Shown: positions 4,981-6,575 of the stretch, piece by piece
Layout: each line of letters opens with the position of its first letter
Position numbering within the stretch: position 1 is the first letter of the stretch
Source: Ruminococcaceae bacterium UBA1448
GTDB lineage: Bacteria; Bacillota; Clostridia; Oscillospirales; Ruminococcaceae
DNA: 6,575 nt
NCBI GenBank assembly: GCA_002329405.1
Contig: DCTE01000208.1
Span: 5,272-11,846, forward strand
Direction of reading: 5' to 3'
Program-made: the position numbers and the translations under genes
The notes under the pieces: generated by a model
What the model was told of the DNA's origin: nothing
Databases searched by the model: none
What the model saw: only the letters and a program-made list of their open reading frames with translations

Positions 4981-6575
4981 TTATTTGTACAGCTCATCAA
5001 ACTGTCTCTGCAGTTCTTCAGTTACGGTGTCAATACCAGCAGCCTTGAGGGCTTCCTGATATTCTGCTACGATCTCTTCCGCAGTACCGGAATATTTGCC
5101 ATACGCAATCTGTTTCATATAGTTGGTATGTACTTCGCTGATGTTGCTGATATAGGACTGGATGTTGTCGACGTTGGCAACAAACTGACCATAAGGATAT
5201 TCAATCTTGATCTCGTCATATTCAGCGTACAGTGCGTCGATAGCATCCCAGTTGAAGGAAGCGTCCTTAACTTCCAGATCATCGTTACGGCCCCACCAGT
5301 AGTTGGTCATACCGTTGATGTTCTGGGTATCAGAGTTATATCCTTCGGGAGTGATGCGCAGACCCTCGTCGTTGTAATCCCAGGAAACACCCTGCTCGCC
5401 GTAGCACATCAGCTTGTAGCAATCGGGATCGTTGCGGATCAGGTCATAAACCATCAGCGCACGTTCGGGGTTGTTGCTGCCCGCAGAAACCGCCATTGCA
5501 CCATGGGTGATCGACAGAGCGACAACGTTGCCGGTCTCCTCACCGAAGTAGAAGAATCCGCTCTCGGCATCTTCATCGGTATCATAGATGGTGTTGGCAG
5601 CGGTGTGGCTGCACAGGTCAGTCCAGGTCTGGGTGTGGTGCTGTTCAGCAGCAACCAGACCGACACGATAGTCGTCACGGTTGGTGGAGGTGGTGTTGTT
5701 CAGAACGTCGGTACGCCATACGCCGATTTCATCCCATTCCTTCATCAGTTTTGCAAACTCAACCAGCGAATCGGTATCGGTCACATAGGGCGAATAGATG
5801 GTGTACAGATCGTCCTTGGTGCCGCCCCACATAGCTGCAGCGCTCAGGCCGTCGATCGAAACAAAATCGCTGTGAGAAGAAATCCAGCCGCCAGCGAGGG
5901 TTGCATATGCGGTACCGTCAGAGTCCCACGGAATGATATCCGGGTACGCTTCCTTGACATAGCGGAAATATTCGGTCAGATCTTCCCAGCTGTGTACGCC
6001 ATCTTCCAGGCCAGCTTCTCTCGCCCAGTCAAGACGATAGGTAAAGCCGTGGTTGGTCCACTGAGCGTAGTTATCTTCGGGGATCAGATAGATTTCGCCG
6101 TCATATTTGCAGTATTCCCAGTTTTCAGCGGGAACGCTTGCCCAGGTCTGAGGAGCATAGGTCTGGAGCATTTCTTCAGACAGTTCGAGGAACGCGCCGT
6201 TCTTGGCGTTGGGCCATGCGTCCAGCCAGTCAGAAGCGGTGCCGACCAGGTCGACGGAACCGTCCATCGAAGCCAGAGTCAGGTTGTAGTTTGCAAGATA
6301 ATCGGTCCAGGGGATATAGTAGATTTCCAGCTCTGCATTGACCTTTTCAGTCAGGATTTCGTTCAGAGCGGTCAGCATGGAATCCAGAGTTTCAGCCTGT
6401 TCTCCACTGGGTTTATCACCGGTAGTCATGTAGTTGATGACAACATGTTCGGAAGTATCAATGTCTGCGGTCGCGTCGCCGGAATCTTCCGAGCTATCAG
6501 TTGCAGAGCTTTCAGTGGTGGAGCTATCCGTGCTGGAGTCGGTAGTTGAAGAGTCCGTGGAAGACCCCCCCCCCC
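4981..6575 (-). CDS. ABC sugar transporter solute-binding lipoprotein, LplA/DUF3502 type, 5' end missing
   Basis: The extracellular binding protein of an ABC importer for oligosaccharides. The frame is open to the right edge: 530 residues plus TAA at 4981-4983. The first in-window ATG (6427-6429) sits inside the first beta strand of the mature domain (EHVVINYMTTGDKP), so it is not the real start. Upstream in frame is Gly-Gly-Gly followed by a Ser/Thr/Asp/Glu-rich linker of about 40 residues, the usual tether just after a lipobox cysteine; the signal peptide and cysteine lie outside the window. Family marks include WTDYLANYNLTLASMDG near 89-105, GEIYLIPED near 159-167, FTYRLDWA near 177-184 and the hinge region AMAVSAGSNNPERALMVYDL near 359-378. 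The last 75 residues (YPYGQFVANVDNI to the end, with LKAAGID and LQRQFDELY) resemble DUF3502. Two permease genes normally accompany this family and are probably upstream, beyond the window. The ligand is inferred to be a galactoside because of its neighbours. Confidence 0.93.
   Translation of the reverse strand, partial: GGGSSTDSSTTDSSTDSSTTESSATDSSEDSGDATADIDTSEHVVINYMTTGDKPSGEQAETLDSMLTALNEILTEKVNAELEIYYIPWTDYLANYNLTLASMDGSVDLVGTASDWLDAWPNAKNGAFLELSEEMLQTYAPQTWASVPAENWEYCKYDGEIYLIPEDNYAQWTNHGFTYRLDWAREAGLEDGVHSWEDLTEYFRYVKEAYPDIIPWDSDGTAYATLAGGWISSHSDFVSIDGLSAAAMWGGTKDDLYTIYSPYVTDTDSLVEFAKLMKEWDEIGVWRTDVLNNTTSTNRDDYRVGLVAAEQHHTQTWTDLCSHTAANTIYDTDEDAESGFFYFGEETGNVVALSITHGAMAVSAGSNNPERALMVYDLIRNDPDCYKLMCYGEQGVSWDYNDEGLRITPEGYNSDTQNINGMTNYWWGRNDDLEVKDASFNWDAIDALYAEYDEIKIEYPYGQFVANVDNIQSYISNISEVHTNYMKQIAYGKYSGTAEEIVAEYQEALKAAGIDTVTEELQRQFDELYK
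6475..6564 (-). repeat. Imperfect Ser/Thr/Asp linker repeats in the binding lipoprotein
   Basis: The coding strand gives repeated four- and five-residue units: DSSTT, DSST, DSSTT, ESSAT, DSSED. At DNA level gagctatc occurs at 6491-6498 and again at 6521-6528, 30 bases apart. This is a flexible acidic tether between the lipid anchor and the binding domain. Such runs can change length by slippage between strains. Confidence 0.7.
6565..6575. other. Run of 11 C at the right edge (poly-G in the coding strand)
   Basis: Eleven consecutive C reach the end of the window. In the binding-protein frame they encode Gly-Gly-Gly directly before the Ser/Thr linker, which is plausible after a lipobox cysteine. 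The true length is uncertain because the run meets the edge; it may be an assembly break or an under- or over-called homopolymer. Confidence 0.8.

Noticed and set aside
5128..6549. A 473-codon open frame on the + strand opposite the binding-protein gene
   Set aside because: It is again in register with the sense codons; it ends at 6547-6549 exactly where the sense gene uses a TCA codon. The valine- and glycine-rich product has no family features.

Overview
The window looks like part of a galactoside-use locus from an anaerobic gut-type Firmicute, most likely a clostridium of the Ruminococcaceae/Oscillospiraceae kind. This placement is an inference. It rests on the LplA-like solute-binding protein with a Ser/Thr/Asp-rich lipoprotein linker, on a GH2 enzyme subtype I associate with Clostridia and Paenibacillus, on cysteine-rich cytosolic enzymes, and on a base composition near half GC by eye. 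No taxonomic marker gene is present.

Layout. The + strand carries one gene, a GH2 beta-galactosidase-like enzyme (2-2116) cut at its N terminus by the window edge. The - strand carries three genes read right to left: an ABC sugar-binding lipoprotein (4981-6575, N terminus cut by the right edge), a complete GH35 beta-galactosidase (3134-4876), and a complete AraC-family regulator (2180-3127). The GH2 gene and the regulator converge on one perfect 12-bp hairpin with a T-run on both sides (2136-2170), a shared bidirectional terminator. A second hairpin (4932-4964) lies just after the binding-protein gene and separates it from the GH35 gene, which has a strong ribosome binding site. The GH35 and AraC genes are six bases apart and in the same reading frame. 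There is no gene-free stretch over 300 bases: the gaps are 63, 6 and 104 bp.

How the parts fit together (inference). The lipoprotein would capture a galactose-containing oligosaccharide for an ABC importer whose permease genes are not in the window and probably lie beyond the right edge. The GH35 enzyme has no signal peptide and should act in the cytoplasm. The GH2 enzyme probably does too, although its N terminus is missing. Two beta-galactosidases of unrelated families suggest a substrate with more than one galactosyl linkage. The AraC protein, with an N-terminal cupin-type sensing domain, is the likely local regulator.

The window is mostly well-understood gene types. The points worth a second look are the in-frame GH35-AraC junction with a single TAA, the binding protein whose first in-window ATG is not its real start, the 11-base C run at the extreme right edge, and the strong avoidance of TTA, CTA and TCA codons, which creates very long false antisense frames. 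I found no tRNA, rRNA, CRISPR array, insertion sequence or phage gene, and no clear new system.
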